From: Gemmatimonadota bacterium
Lineage (GTDB): Bacteria; Gemmatimonadota; Gemmatimonadetes; Gemmatimonadales; Gemmatimonadaceae
DNA: 64,000 bases
Direction: 5' to 3'
NCBI GenBank assembly: GCA_016191225.1
Contig: JACPPC010000013.1
Coordinates: forward strand, 1-64,000
This document shows, piece after piece, positions 1 to 8,294 of the stretch (positions are counted from its first letter, which is position 1; every line of letters begins with the position of its first letter). Position numbers and translations under genes: made by a program. The notes under the pieces are model-generated. The model was not told where the DNA came from. It was given only the letters and a program-made list of their open reading frames with translations, and searched no databases.

Positions 1-1
1 C

Positions 2-139
2 GAGCTGATCGCGCGCATCGATGCCTACGTCACTCGCTACAATCGCACCGCGCGTCCGTTCAGCTGGACGGCGACGGCCGACTCCATTCTCGCGAAGCTC
101 ACGCGACTTGCGAAAGCAATTAGCGGGACGCAACACTAG
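2..139 (+). CDS. IS630-family transposase, C-terminal end (cut by window edge)
   Basis: The last 45 residues of a transposase run in from the left edge and stop at TAG 137-139. The ending is typical of IS630-family transposases: IDAYVTRYNRTARPFSWTATADSILAKL, closing with KAISGTQH. The catalytic DDE residues would lie upstream, outside the window, so I cannot tell whether the element is intact. The IS3-type fragment that follows suggests a junction between insertion sequences. Family assignment rests on pattern recognition of the tail. Confidence 0.8.
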   Translation, partial: ELIARIDAYVTRYNRTARPFSWTATADSILAKLTRLAKAISGTQH

Positions 140-302
140 TTACGGCGTACAATCTGCGCCGCATTCACCAGTGTCGCAGCTGCGGGGATCTGCACTTGCG
201 CTCTCCGCTGGCAGACTTGCCGGCTCGGTGCAATTGCTGTGGAGTGGAGTTCCAAGTGAAGGAGCTGAGCGGGGCTCCGTGAGCCGCACCTTGCGAGCGG
301 TC

Positions 303-478
303 TGAACCGCCCCGGGTTTGCCGCAGGCTCCACTTCGTGAGAGTTTGGGGCTATGGCAACGATCATACGATTTGCGCCCGAAGTCCGCGAACGGGCCGTC
401 CGGATGCTCTGGGAGCATGAGGGCGAGTACCCGTCGCGGTGGGCGGCCGTGAGGTTGATCGCCGAGAAGGTGCGCTGT
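303..478 (+). mobile_element. IS3-family element, left end only
   Basis: Position 303 begins TGAACCGCCCCGGGTTTG, the left inverted repeat that many IS3-family elements carry just before orfA. Fifty bases later an orfA reading frame starts. The similarity to IS3 coding sequence ends near 478, where the frame turns into unrelated sequence. No orfB (rve integrase) and no right end follow. This is a 5' fragment left by deletion or by a later insertion. Confidence 0.7.
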
Positions 479-538
479 GACGTTTCCCCCAAGTCTACGC
501 CACTTCCCGTCGGAGGATCTCCGGCGAGAATCCGATAA
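353..538 (+). pseudogene. IS3-family transposase orfA, truncated
   Basis: The frame starts [22 protein letters not shown] and continues [20 protein letters not shown]. This is the helix-turn-helix N-terminus of IS3-type OrfA proteins, which are normally about 90-100 aa. After about 42 residues the sequence stops resembling the family and ends at 538, giving 61 aa. The recognition helix and leucine zipper are missing, so it should be non-functional. It lies directly inside the IS3-type left end. Confidence 0.7.
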
Positions 539-603
539 GGGCGGTCACAGCTACATCGAGGCCAACGTCGGTCGCGATCGGGCTCAAGACACGGAGACGC
601 GGC

Positions 604-957
604 ATGCGCCTTGCCGTTCTATTCGGGATCCTCGGGACCCTGTTCGGACTCTACGAAGCGTTTCGTCGGGGTCGCGGAGCGCTTCCGCCCTGGCCCCGCG
701 GCGCCTGGCTCGCCTCGCTCGCGATGGCCATCGTTCTCTGGTTCGAGTGGCGAGCGGGCACCACGAGAGAAACGCCCACGTGGGTCTACCTGCTACTTGG
801 CTCGTTGCCGAGCATCACCACGCAGGTGTCTCTCGACCGGGTGCTGCGGACCGCGGGCACTGCAAGGTCTGGGAGCGCATCACTTGTCGGCGCGATCGTG
901 TTCACCGCAACGGGCATCGCGTGCCTATGGTTCAGCCTCATGCTGTACTTCTCCTGA
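604..957 (+). CDS. small multi-pass membrane protein, unknown function
   Basis: This 117-aa protein has hydrophobic segments near residues 2-17, 33-49, 60-76 and 93-115, so it should sit in the inner membrane with three or four helices. A GGAG about 8 bases before the ATG supports the start. It is next to insertion-sequence debris and converges on the MscS-related gene. I recognise no family; it could be a short accessory gene brought in with the IS region. The hydrophobicity pattern and RBS are the only evidence that it is real. Confidence 0.5.
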   Translation: MRLAVLFGILGTLFGLYEAFRRGRGALPPWPRGAWLASLAMAIVLWFEWRAGTTRETPTWVYLLLGSLPSITTQVSLDRVLRTAGTARSGSASLVGAIVFTATGIACLWFSLMLYFS

Positions 958-991
958 CGATCGCCCACGCGGTGTCCGTCCCCCGCCTTCC

Positions 992-1744
992 TCAACTCGG
1001 ATTGATCGGCGCCTTGTCCTTCGTCTCCGCCGCGTCCTCCGCATCCTCCGCCAGCGCCGCCAGCTCCGCCTCCCGCTCCATCGCCTGCCGCTCCGCCTTG
1101 TAGCGCTCGTACCACTCCCGCGTCACCTCGCCCGCCAGCTCGCGGTTGCCCAGCCCGAACGCCAGCGCCAGCGCCAGCGCGATCGCCCCGAACAGGATCC
1201 CGAACGCCAGCGTCACGATGTCCGTCGCGACGCCGATTTCCTGCAGTGCCATGAAGATCGCCAGCATGATCACGCCGCCGCGCCCCACCCGCGCCAGCGT
1301 CGTCGCCCCCGTGATCCCGCTCGCCGACGCCAGGATCAGCCCGCTCACGAAGCTCCCCAGCACGATCCCCACGATGATGATCACGATCGCCGCGATCACG
1401 CTCGGGATCGAGCTCACCAGCTCCCCCGTCACGCTCGCCAGCGACTCCAGCTGGAACAGGCTCGCCGCCGTCATGATCACGACGAGCATCACCAGCCAGA
1501 ACACCAGGTTGCCGGCGATCTTGGCGGGATTGAAGTGCTGCCCGCTCCGGTCCAACGCCTGCGTCACCCCGCCCCGCGTCATCAGCTCGTTGAACTTGAT
1601 CACCCGCAGCAGCCCCGCGAACAGCCGCGACGCCAGCCGCGCCACCAGGTAGCCGACGAAGATGATGCCGATCGCGCCCAGCAGGCTCGGCACGAGCTCG
1701 GCCAGCTGGGCGAACGAGGCTTGCAGGCGTTCGAGGAAGGTCAC
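992..1744 (-). CDS. MscS-related conserved-TM-helix membrane protein
   Basis: The 250-aa protein (GTG start) has about five membrane segments: roughly 17-38, 76-96, 110-137, 155-172 and 173-197. The N-terminal pattern SLLGAIGIIFVGYLVARLASRL and the repeated SSIPSVIAAIVIIIVGIVLG match the 'conserved TM helix' repeat of mechanosensitive-channel-like proteins. The soluble beta domain of a true MscS is absent. The tail (about 205-250) is charged and Ala/Glu-rich. It is probably an inner-membrane protein related to channels; transport or osmotic function is inference only. Confidence 0.7.
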   Translation of the reverse strand: MTFLERLQASFAQLAELVPSLLGAIGIIFVGYLVARLASRLFAGLLRVIKFNELMTRGGVTQALDRSGQHFNPAKIAGNLVFWLVMLVVIMTAASLFQLESLASVTGELVSSIPSVIAAIVIIIVGIVLGSFVSGLILASASGITGATTLARVGRGGVIMLAIFMALQEIGVATDIVTLAFGILFGAIALALALAFGLGNRELAGEVTREWYERYKAERQAMEREAELAALAEDAEDAAETKDKAPINPS

Positions 1745-1789
1745 GCGCTCATCCGGCGGGGGGAGCGAAACGGCGGGCCGCGGCAGCCG

Positions 1790-3313
1790 CTAGAAGCGGA
1801 CGTGCACCAGCGGGAATCTACCCGGAACCCCCGCGGCCGCGAAGGCGAGGTTGGCCGGCATCAGCTCCAGCGCCGCGCGGCCGCGCCCCGCCCCGCCCCG
1901 CGCGCCGCCCGCCGGCGTCGACCGCATCGTCCCCGGCGCCAGCACCGACAGCTGCGTCACCCCCCAGACGCCGAGCAGCGAGCCCGCCGTCGCCGCGCCG
2001 AACAGCACCCCGGAGTCCTTGGTCTCGCCCAGCAGGAATGGCCCCGTGAGCAGCGCCGCGCCGATCATCGCACCGCCCAGCATGCTGTAGCCCTGCCGCT
2101 CCGTGAGGTCGAATCGCCGCGCGAGGAACCAGTCCCCCGCCACCAGCCCCGCCGCCAGCCCCGCCGTGGCCAGTCCCGCCGTCACCGACACGCTCGACGC
2201 CGTGTTCGGGCGCGCGATCGCGAGCCCCGCCAAGATCCCCGTCAGCCCCGGCCCCGACATCCCGAACACGTCGCCCACCGTGAGCGTGTACGGCGCGGTG
2301 GTGGCGTACCAGTGGCCGAAGTACGCGCCGCCCACCATTCCGAGCGCGGCGACGCTCCCCACCAGCCGCGCATCGTCCTTGGCCGACTGCCCCTTGGCCG
2401 CCGCCGCCAGCCCCGACGCGATCAGCAACCCGGTGCCGGCGCCGAAGCTCGTCCCCTCGGCCTCGCCGTCGGTCATCCGCTTGGCCAGCACCGTCCCCGC
2501 CACCGCACCGCCGAGGGCGCCGGCCAGCGCCATGCCGAGTGTCGACTTGTCCTTGAGCAACCGCTCGTTGGGATTGCCGAGCCCGAGCGAGTACGAGAGC
2601 CCGCCCCCGGCCAGCGCGCCCGCCACCGCGAACCCGGTGCCGAGCCGGTTCTGCGCCTCGGTGAACATCCCCTCGCGCGACGGCTTGACCGTGGCGAAGT
2701 ACGCCGACGCGACCGTCGCCATGTAGATCGCGATCGCCGACGGCGTCTCCTCGACCAGCGCCGCCGCCAGCGGCCCGTACAGCACGCCGGCGAGCACCAG
2801 CTGGTTGCGCGCGTAGTCCATTCCAGCCGGCTTGGACGGGGCGTCGGCGCGATAGGCGTAGGCCGGCGCGGCGGGCGCGGTGCGCCGCGCGCTGTCGGGC
2901 GCGTCGAGCGGCGGCGCCTTGGCCGCGGTCGCCAGCGCCGAGCCCGACGTTCCCGGCGGCGCCCCCGCGCCCCCTCGGGCGAGGACGCCGAGGCGCGTGT
3001 CGACCTCGAGCTTGAGCGACTCGAACTGGTCCCCCGACAGGGGGAGCCGCTCCATGCTGCCGTCGAGCCGCTGCACCACCAGCACCACCGCCCCCGAGTC
3101 GCCGGCAAAGGCCCGCACCTCGCGGTAGTCGCCCTGCACCCGCCACCCCGGCGGGCGCAGCCCGAGCCGCTCGGCGAGGGTGTGGGTGATCACGTTCACC
3201 GAACCGGCGCGATCGAAGGCGACGGGACGGTCGGCCGCTTGCGCGCCCGGGGCGCGGAGCGGGAGCAGGAGCACGGCGGTCGCTGCCAGGGCGGCGCGCA
3301 GTGAATGGGTCAT
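1790..3313 (-). CDS. secreted Gly/Ala-rich protein, unknown function
   Basis: Starting at ATG 3313, the 507-aa product begins MTHSLRAALAATAVLLLPLRAPGAQA, a clear signal peptide cleaved near residue 25. Residues 30-110 form a mixed region (VRAFAGDSGAVVLVVQRLDG). The remainder consists of many glycine/alanine-rich hydrophobic stretches such as AGALAGGGLSYSLGLGNP and GALGGAVAGTVLA, resembling repeated glycine-zipper segments. That suggests an envelope or outer-membrane location. I do not recognise the family. A dispersed-repeat cluster lies directly upstream. Confidence 0.6.
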   Translation of the reverse strand: MTHSLRAALAATAVLLLPLRAPGAQAADRPVAFDRAGSVNVITHTLAERLGLRPPGWRVQGDYREVRAFAGDSGAVVLVVQRLDGSMERLPLSGDQFESLKLEVDTRLGVLARGGAGAPPGTSGSALATAAKAPPLDAPDSARRTAPAAPAYAYRADAPSKPAGMDYARNQLVLAGVLYGPLAAALVEETPSAIAIYMATVASAYFATVKPSREGMFTEAQNRLGTGFAVAGALAGGGLSYSLGLGNPNERLLKDKSTLGMALAGALGGAVAGTVLAKRMTDGEAEGTSFGAGTGLLIASGLAAAAKGQSAKDDARLVGSVAALGMVGGAYFGHWYATTAPYTLTVGDVFGMSGPGLTGILAGLAIARPNTASSVSVTAGLATAGLAAGLVAGDWFLARRFDLTERQGYSMLGGAMIGAALLTGPFLLGETKDSGVLFGAATAGSLLGVWGVTQLSVLAPGTMRSTPAGGARGGAGRGRAALELMPANLAFAAAGVPGRFPLVHVRF

Positions 3314-3401
3314 GTGCGGGAGTGCGGGTCGGGAGGGACGGAGCGGGCGCTCCGCGCCCGTTGGTACTGACGACCGAGCCGGGGTGGTTGTTGCACGTGC
3401 C

Positions 3402-3529
3402 GTCGTCCTGAGCGAAGCGAAGGACCTGCTTGTGCCCCGTCGTCCTGAGCGAAGCGAAGGACCTGCTTGTGCCCTTGACCCAAAAGCAGGTCCTTCGCCC
3501 TCGCGTTGCTCGGGCTCTGGACGACGGGG
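3402..3529. repeat. cluster of three dispersed palindromic repeats
   Basis: Two direct copies (about 3402-3436 and 3439-3474) of a unit with core TCCTGAGCGAAGCGAAGGA followed by CCTGCTT are followed by an inverted, more divergent copy (3482-3529). The direct-plus-inverted arrangement can fold into a long hairpin, as bacterial REP/BIME-type elements do. It sits between the secreted protein and the zinc-ribbon gene. The same unit recurs at 5127, 5340, 34506, 53113 and 57033. Confidence 0.85.
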
Positions 3530-3531
3530 CG

Positions 3532-3768
3532 CTAGTTCCTCGTCCCCCGCCGCCCGTCGAACAGCACGCTCCGCTTGCACTTCGGGCACAGCAGCCACTC
3601 GCGCTGCCGGGCGTACCCCAGCCCGAACGACCCCCCGCCGAGCGACCGGGTGGTCATCGCCACGTTGCAGCGCGGGCAGCGCGGCACTTCGCCCCGGCTG
3701 TGCGCCGCCATGATCGCCACTTCCTCGGCGTGCGTGTAGCGCGCCTTCCCCGCCGACATGTCGGCCAC
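3532..3768 (-). CDS. zinc-ribbon protein
   Basis: A roughly 78-aa protein with two Cys pairs, CPRCNVAM and CPKCKRSV, separated by about 27 residues: one zinc ribbon. It is translationally tied to the alcohol dehydrogenase upstream, whose TGA (3771-3773) lies within GTGACGGTG. Three starts are possible: GTG 3774, GTG 3768 and ATG 3759. The upstream GGAG lies about 7 bases from GTG 3768, which favours that one. The function is unknown; nucleic-acid or protein binding would be usual for such ribbons. Confidence 0.65.
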   Translation of the reverse strand: MADMSAGKARYTHAEEVAIMAAHSRGEVPRCPRCNVAMTTRSLGGGSFGLGYARQREWLLCPKCKRSVLFDGRRGTRN

Positions 3769-3770
3769 CG

Positions 3771-4817
3771 TCACGCTCCCTCCGCCACGCGGATCACCAC
3801 CTTGCCGAACTGCCGGCCGCTGGCGAGCCGCTCGTACGCCGCGCGCCCATCCGCAAGCGGGTGCACGCTGTCCACCTGCGGCACCAGCCGCCCGGCGCGG
3901 AACTCGTCCACGATCGCCGCGAACTCGGCGTCGCTCCCCATCGTCGACCCCAGCAGCGACCACTGGTTCCAGAACAGCCGCCGCACGTCGGTCTGCACCA
4001 TCGGCCCGCTGGTGCCGCCGCAGGTCACGAGCCGCCCGCGCTTGCCGAGGGCCATCAGCGATTGCGACCACGTGGCCTCGCCCACCGAGTCGATCACCAC
4101 GTCCACGCCGCGCTTGTTGGTCGCCTGGCGAATGGCGCGGCCGACCTCCTGCGTGGTGTAGTCGAGGCCGTCGTGCGCGCCGAGCGCCTTCGCGCGCGCG
4201 AGCTTGTCGGGCGACGAGCTGGTGACCCAGACGCGGGCCCCGCGAGCGACGCAGATCGCCAGCGCCGCCAGCGCCACGCCGCCCCCGATCCCCCAGATCA
4301 GCACGTCGTCGCCCGCCTTCACCTGCGCGCGGGTCACGACCATCCGCCAGGCGGTGAGGGTGGCGAGGGGAAAGGCCGCCGCCTGCTCCCACGGCACGTG
4401 CGCCGGGATCGCGGCGACGTTCCCGGCCGGCACCACCACGCGCTCGGCGGCGAACCCCGGGCGGTGCTCGCCGAGGATCGCGAACTTCACGCAGAGCGGC
4501 TGCTCGCCGGCCAGGCAGTACTCGCAGGCGCCGCAGCTGACGCCCGGATTCACGATCGCGTGGTCGCCGGCCTTCACATGCGTCACGCCGGCGCCCACCG
4601 CGTCGACGATCCCCGCTCCGTCGGTGGCGACCACGAACGGCGGCTCGATCGTGATGCCGGGGAGCCCCGCCACGAGGAAGACGTCGAGGTGGTTGAGGGC
4701 GGCGGCCATCACGCGCAGCCGCACCTCGCCAGGGCCGGGGTCCGGCCCCTCGGGGAGGTCGTGGCGCAGCTGCAGTTGGTCGAGGCCGCCGTGGCCGGCG
4801 AGCGTGAGGGCACGCAT
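3771..4817 (-). CDS. zinc-dependent MDR alcohol dehydrogenase/quinone reductase family
   Basis: The 348-aa length is typical of medium-chain dehydrogenases. The N-terminal GroES-like half carries the structural-zinc cluster CGACEYC plus a further Cys in QPLCVKF. The NAD(P)-binding half has the Rossmann glycine motif WGIGGGVALAALAI at about 175-190. Substrate is unknown; this subgroup includes quinone-oxidoreductase-like and alcohol dehydrogenases. It is co-transcribed with the zinc-ribbon gene. Its start lies about 60 bp from the divergent odhB start, so the two share a short promoter region. Confidence 0.85.
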   Translation of the reverse strand: MRALTLAGHGGLDQLQLRHDLPEGPDPGPGEVRLRVMAAALNHLDVFLVAGLPGITIEPPFVVATDGAGIVDAVGAGVTHVKAGDHAIVNPGVSCGACEYCLAGEQPLCVKFAILGEHRPGFAAERVVVPAGNVAAIPAHVPWEQAAAFPLATLTAWRMVVTRAQVKAGDDVLIWGIGGGVALAALAICVARGARVWVTSSSPDKLARAKALGAHDGLDYTTQEVGRAIRQATNKRGVDVVIDSVGEATWSQSLMALGKRGRLVTCGGTSGPMVQTDVRRLFWNQWSLLGSTMGSDAEFAAIVDEFRAGRLVPQVDSVHPLADGRAAYERLASGRQFGKVVIRVAEGA

Positions 4818-4879
4818 GGGTCGAATGCTAGGAGTGCGGGCGGCGGGCAGCCACCCCGTGTCGCCGATATATTTCGCGC

Positions 4880-6163
4880 ATGCCAGCCATCACCGTTCCC
4901 CCGCTCGGCGAGTCCATCGTCGAGGCGACGATCTCCCGCTGGACCAAGCACGAGGGCGACGCCGTCGCCGCCGGCGAGACGCTGGTGGAGCTCGAGACCG
5001 ACAAGATCACGGTGGAAGTCCCCGCCGCCTCCGCGGGCCGCCTCGGCAAGCGCGTGAAGCAGGAGGGGGACGTGGTGAACGTGGGCGACGTGCTGGGGGA
5101 GTTGGTGGCGGGCGCCACGCCCGTGGGTCATCCTGAGCGAAGCGAAGGATCTGCTTCTCCCAGTCATCCTGAGCGCAGCGAAGGATCTGCTTTTGCCGTT
5201 CCCGCCGCCGACATCAAGTCCTCGCCGGCGGCGCGGAAGATCGCCGCCGAGTCCGGCCTCGACCTCGCCGCCATCGCCGGCACCGGCCGCGGCGGCGTGG
5301 TGAGCAAGCCCGACGTGGTGCAGGCCCTCGCCGCCGCCAGTCGTCCTGAGCGCAGCGAAGGACCTGCTTCACCCGCCCCCAGTCGTCCCGAGCGCAGCGA
5401 GGGACCTGCTTCTCCCGCGGCCAGGCCCCCCGCCTTCGCGATGGCCCCCGCCGCCGCCGCCGCCGGCACCCGCGAGACGCGCGAGAAGATGACCACGCGT
5501 CGCAAGCGGATCGCCGAGAACCTGCTCCAGTCGCAGCACGCCACTGCGCACCTCACGACGTTCAACGAGATCGACATGTCGGCGGTGAGCGCCCTCCGCG
5601 AGCGGCTCAAGGAGCGCGTCGAGAAGGAGCACGGCGTCAAGCTCAGCTTCATGCCCTTCTTCGCCAAGGCGGCCGTGCTCGCGCTCAAGGCCTTCCCCAC
5701 GGTCAACGCGCAGATCGACGGCGACACGATCGTCTACAAGCACTACGTGAACCTCGGCATCGCCGTCGCCAGCGAGCAGGGGCTCGTCGTCCCCAACCTC
5801 AAGGACGCGCATGCCAAGGGGATGATCGACATCAGCCGCGAGATCGTGGCCGTGGCCAAGCGCGCCCGCGACGGCAAGCTGACGATGGACGACCTCACCG
5901 GCGGCACCTTCACCATCACCAACGGCGGCGTCTTCGGGTCGCTCGTCTCGACGCCGATCATCAACTACCCGCAGGTCGGCATCCTCGGGCTGCACAAGAC
6001 GCAGGACCGCCCCATCGCGCTCAACGGGCAGGTGGTGATCCGGCCGATGATGTACGTGGCCCTGAGCTACGACCACCGGATCATCGACGGCCAGCAGGCG
6101 GTGCTCTTCCTGGTGAAGCTCAAGGAGCTGATGGAAGACCCCGCCACGATGCTCGTCGACTGA
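4880..6163 (+). CDS. odhB: dihydrolipoamide acyltransferase (E2) of 2-oxoglutarate dehydrogenase
   Basis: This 427-aa E2 transfers the acyl group from lipoyl-lysine to CoA. Domains: one lipoyl domain (1-78, lipoylated K42 in [10 protein letters not shown]), a peripheral-subunit-binding domain (about 114-150, [16 protein letters not shown]), and the catalytic domain (about 197-427) with the HRIIDG active-site motif near the end. The single lipoyl domain and the [11 protein letters not shown] ending fit the succinyl-transferring (SucB/OdhB) type. Both inter-domain linkers contain PERSEG peptides (85-90, 97-102, 156-161, 170-175) encoded by dispersed repeats. No E1 gene is in the window; the E3 gene lies 5.7 kb downstream. 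Confidence 0.93.
   Translation: MPAITVPPLGESIVEATISRWTKHEGDAVAAGETLVELETDKITVEVPAASAGRLGKRVKQEGDVVNVGDVLGELVAGATPVGHPERSEGSASPSHPERSEGSAFAVPAADIKSSPAARKIAAESGLDLAAIAGTGRGGVVSKPDVVQALAAASRPERSEGPASPAPSRPERSEGPASPAARPPAFAMAPAAAAAGTRETREKMTTRRKRIAENLLQSQHATAHLTTFNEIDMSAVSALRERLKERVEKEHGVKLSFMPFFAKAAVLALKAFPTVNAQIDGDTIVYKHYVNLGIAVASEQGLVVPNLKDAHAKGMIDISREIVAVAKRARDGKLTMDDLTGGTFTITNGGVFGSLVSTPIINYPQVGILGLHKTQDRPIALNGQVVIRPMMYVALSYDHRIIDGQQAVLFLVKLKELMEDPATMLVD
5127..5192 (+). repeat. two dispersed repeat units inside odhB, first linker
   Basis: Two tandem copies (5127-5156 and 5163-5192) of the repeat with core TCCTGAGCG-A-AGCGAAGGA lie in frame in odhB and encode HPERSEGSA twice. They fall between the lipoyl and subunit-binding domains, where extra flexible residues should be tolerated. 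Confidence 0.9.
5340..5411 (+). repeat. two dispersed repeat units inside odhB, second linker
   Basis: Two more copies (about 5340-5369 and 5382-5411) encode [12 protein letters not shown] twice, in the same reading frame as the first pair. They lie between the subunit-binding and catalytic domains. Confidence 0.9.
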
Positions 6164-6206
6164 GGCCGGCGCGGGGGCGACGCGCGGGAATGCCCGCCGC
6201 GCCTCA
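6161..6206. terminator. bidirectional terminator between odhB and the Rrf2 gene
   Basis: TGAGGC at 6161 pairs with GCCTCA at 6201-6206, and an inner GCGGG (6184-6188) pairs with CCCGC (6193-6197) around an AATG loop. The hairpin includes the stop codons of both convergent genes. There is no long U run on either side. Confidence 0.5.
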
Positions 6207-6638
6207 GCCCTTGCGACGGGTCCGGGCCGGCGGCGGCGCCTGCTCCTGCGTCAGCATCGCCAGCGTGGTGTGGTGGAAGAACGACGAGTAGCCGACCGAG
6301 AACTCCTTCCACCGGTCGTGCGCCTGGCAGGCCGTGCGGTCGCTGCACACGGGCCGGCCCAGCAGGCAGCCGCGGCGGGCATCGACTGGGTCGAAGCCGG
6401 CGACGATCTGCGCCAGGGTGATCTGGGACGGGACGCGGGCAAGCCGGAAGCCCCCCGTCTTGCCGCGCTGCGACACGAGCAGCCCGTCGCGGGCCAGCTG
6501 GTGCAGGATCTTGGACAGGTAGTTCTGGGGGATGTCGAGCTGGCTGGCCAGCTCGCCGGCGGCCACGGGCCCGGCCCCGCCGTGCTCGGCGAGGTAGACG
6601 GCCGTGCGCAGCGCGTATTCCGCGGTCTGGTTGAGCAT
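6204..6638 (-). CDS. Rrf2-family iron-sulphur regulator (NsrR/IscR-like)
   Basis: Starting at ATG 6638 (MLNQTAEYALRTAVYLAEHG), the protein is 144 aa, standard for Rrf2. The winged helix-turn-helix covers 1-75 (NYLSKILHQLARDGLLVSQRGKTGGFRLAR). Three cysteines, C91, C98 and C104 (C-x6-C-x5-C), are placed where IscR and NsrR bind a [2Fe-2S] or [4Fe-4S] cluster. It is divergent from nirK across 158 bp that holds a candidate operator. By analogy with NsrR it probably senses nitric oxide or redox state and controls the nitrite-reductase operon. The specific ligand is inference. Confidence 0.87.
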   Translation of the reverse strand: MLNQTAEYALRTAVYLAEHGGAGPVAAGELASQLDIPQNYLSKILHQLARDGLLVSQRGKTGGFRLARVPSQITLAQIVAGFDPVDARRGCLLGRPVCSDRTACQAHDRWKEFSVGYSSFFHHTTLAMLTQEQAPPPARTRRKG

Positions 6639-6692
6639 TCCCGTCGTTGAGGAAGGACGGGGAGAAGGATAGCGCATCGTCCTCCGGGGTCG

Positions 6693-6727
6693 TATATCTT
6701 GACTTATATATGAGAATATAGTAAATC
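6693..6727 (+). promoter_or_regulatory. candidate nirK promoter and Rrf2 operator
   Basis: The only AT-rich stretch between the Rrf2 gene and nirK contains an imperfect inverted repeat: TATATCTTGA (6693-6702) against TGAGAATATA (6711-6720), 7 of 10 positions symmetric. A TTGACT at 6699-6704 and TAAATC at 6722-6727 are 17 bases apart, the spacing of a -35/-10 pair. The repeat covers the promoter spacer, as a repressor site would. The TTGACT...GAG arrangement is reminiscent of IscR-type sites. Confidence 0.5.
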
Positions 6728-6796
6728 ATTCGCGGGAACGCCACCCGCGCTCCCGGCGCCGGCACCAGGCCGGCACGAGACCACCGGAGATCGACC

Positions 6797-8293
6797 ATGT
6801 CAGGCTCCACCCCCCGGCCCACCGCCTGGCGCCGGCTGCCGCTCCTCGCCGCGCTCGCCGCCGTCCCCGCGTACGTCGCCTGCTCCCCCGGCGGCGAGGG
6901 CGACCCCCTCGCCGACCGGCCGAGCGGCCCCCTGCCCGTCGAGACCCTCGTGGTCGCGTCGGCACCGGCCGTGCCCAAGCCGATCACGCGGCGCTCGCCG
7001 GCCAAGCTGATCGTGAACCTCGAGACGCACGAGGTGCGCAAGCGGCTCGCCGACGGCGTGGAGTACACCTTCTGGACGTTCGGCGGGTCGGTGCCCGGGC
7101 CGATGCTCCGCATTCGCGCCGGCGACGAGGTGGAGTTCCACCTCAACAACCACCCGTCGAGCAAGATGCCGCACAACATCGACCTGCACGCCGTCACCGG
7201 CCCCGGCGGCGGCGCCGCGTCGTCGTTCACGGCGCCGGGGCACAGCTCGGTGTTCAGCTTCGCCGCCCTCAACCCCGGGCTCTACGTCTATCACTGCGCC
7301 ACGGCTCCCGTGGGCATGCACATCGCCAACGGCATGTACGGGCTGATCCTCGTCGAGCCCAAGGACGGGCTCCCCAAGGTTGACCGCGAGTTCTACGTGA
7401 TGCAGAGCGAGTTCTACACCACCGGCCGGTTCGGCCAGGCCGGGCTGCAGCCCTTCTCGATGGAGAAGGCCCTGCACGAGGACCCCGAGTACGTCGTCTT
7501 CAACGGGTCGGTGGGCGCGCTCGTGGGCGACAACGCCCTCAAGGCCAGGGTCGGCGAGACCCTGCGCCTGTACGTCGGCAACGGCGGGCCGAACCTCGTG
7601 TCGAGCTTCCACGTGATCGGCGAGATCTTCGACCACGTCTATACCGAAGGCGGCACCGTCGCCAACCAGCGCAACGTGCAGACGACCCTCGTCCCCGCCG
7701 GCGGGTCGGCGATCGTGGACATGAAGCTCGAGGTGCCGGGGACGTTCATCCTCGTCGACCACTCGATCTTCCGCGCCTTCAACAAGGGCGCCCTCGGCAT
7801 GCTCAAGGTGGAGGGGGCCGACAACAAGGTCGTCTACTCCGGCAAGCAGAACGACCTCGTGTACCTCCCCGAGGGCGGCGCGGTGCAGGCCGTGCCGGAG
7901 AATGGCGCGGCACCCGAGCGGGAGCTCCCGCGCGAGGAGCTGATCGCCCGCGGCAAGCAGGTGTTCACGGCCAACTGCACGGCTTGCCACCAGCTCGAGG
8001 CGCAGGGCGTGCCCGGCGCCTTCCCGCCGCTCGCCGGCAGCGACTTCCTGATGGCGAACAAGGAGCGAGCCATCGGCGTCGTGATGCACGGCCTGACGGG
8101 CGAGGTCACGGTGCTCGGCAAGAAGTACAACGGCGTGATGCCCATGCTGCAGCTCACCGACGGCGACATCGCCGCCGTGCTTTCGTACGTGCGCACCAAC
8201 TTCGGCAACAAGGCCTCCGACATCGTCTCGCTCGCCGAGGTGCGCAAGGTGCGCGCGGCGGCGGCGGCGAAGCCCGGGGCCGGGGTCCGGTAG
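6797..8293 (+). CDS. nirK: copper nitrite reductase fused to a C-terminal cytochrome c domain
   Basis: This 498-aa enzyme reduces nitrite to nitric oxide in the periplasm. Two cupredoxin domains span about 65-345. Type-1 copper ligands are visible in [11 protein letters not shown] (C167, H175) and M180. Type-2 copper histidines are in MPHNIDLH (H126, H131) and VDHSIF (H322). A class-I cytochrome c domain follows (about 380-470) with haem motif CTACH (394-398) and a likely Met ligand in GVMPML. The N-terminus is hydrophobic and ends at C29 (AYVACS), a possible lipobox. Fusion of the electron donor to NirK occurs in several phyla. It leads an operon with nirV, SCO and porin genes. Confidence 0.93.
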   Translation: MSGSTPRPTAWRRLPLLAALAAVPAYVACSPGGEGDPLADRPSGPLPVETLVVASAPAVPKPITRRSPAKLIVNLETHEVRKRLADGVEYTFWTFGGSVPGPMLRIRAGDEVEFHLNNHPSSKMPHNIDLHAVTGPGGGAASSFTAPGHSSVFSFAALNPGLYVYHCATAPVGMHIANGMYGLILVEPKDGLPKVDREFYVMQSEFYTTGRFGQAGLQPFSMEKALHEDPEYVVFNGSVGALVGDNALKARVGETLRLYVGNGGPNLVSSFHVIGEIFDHVYTEGGTVANQRNVQTTLVPAGGSAIVDMKLEVPGTFILVDHSIFRAFNKGALGMLKVEGADNKVVYSGKQNDLVYLPEGGAVQAVPENGAAPERELPREELIARGKQVFTANCTACHQLEAQGVPGAFPPLAGSDFLMANKERAIGVVMHGLTGEVTVLGKKYNGVMPMLQLTDGDIAAVLSYVRTNFGNKASDIVSLAEVRKVRAAAAAKPGAGVR

Positions 8294-8294
8294 C

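Noticed and set aside
611..3304. Plus-strand open frame of about 900 codons rich in Arg and His
   Set aside because: It is the antisense shadow of the MscS-related and secreted-protein genes in very GC-rich DNA. The composition is implausible (runs of R, H, Q, P) and it has no domain.
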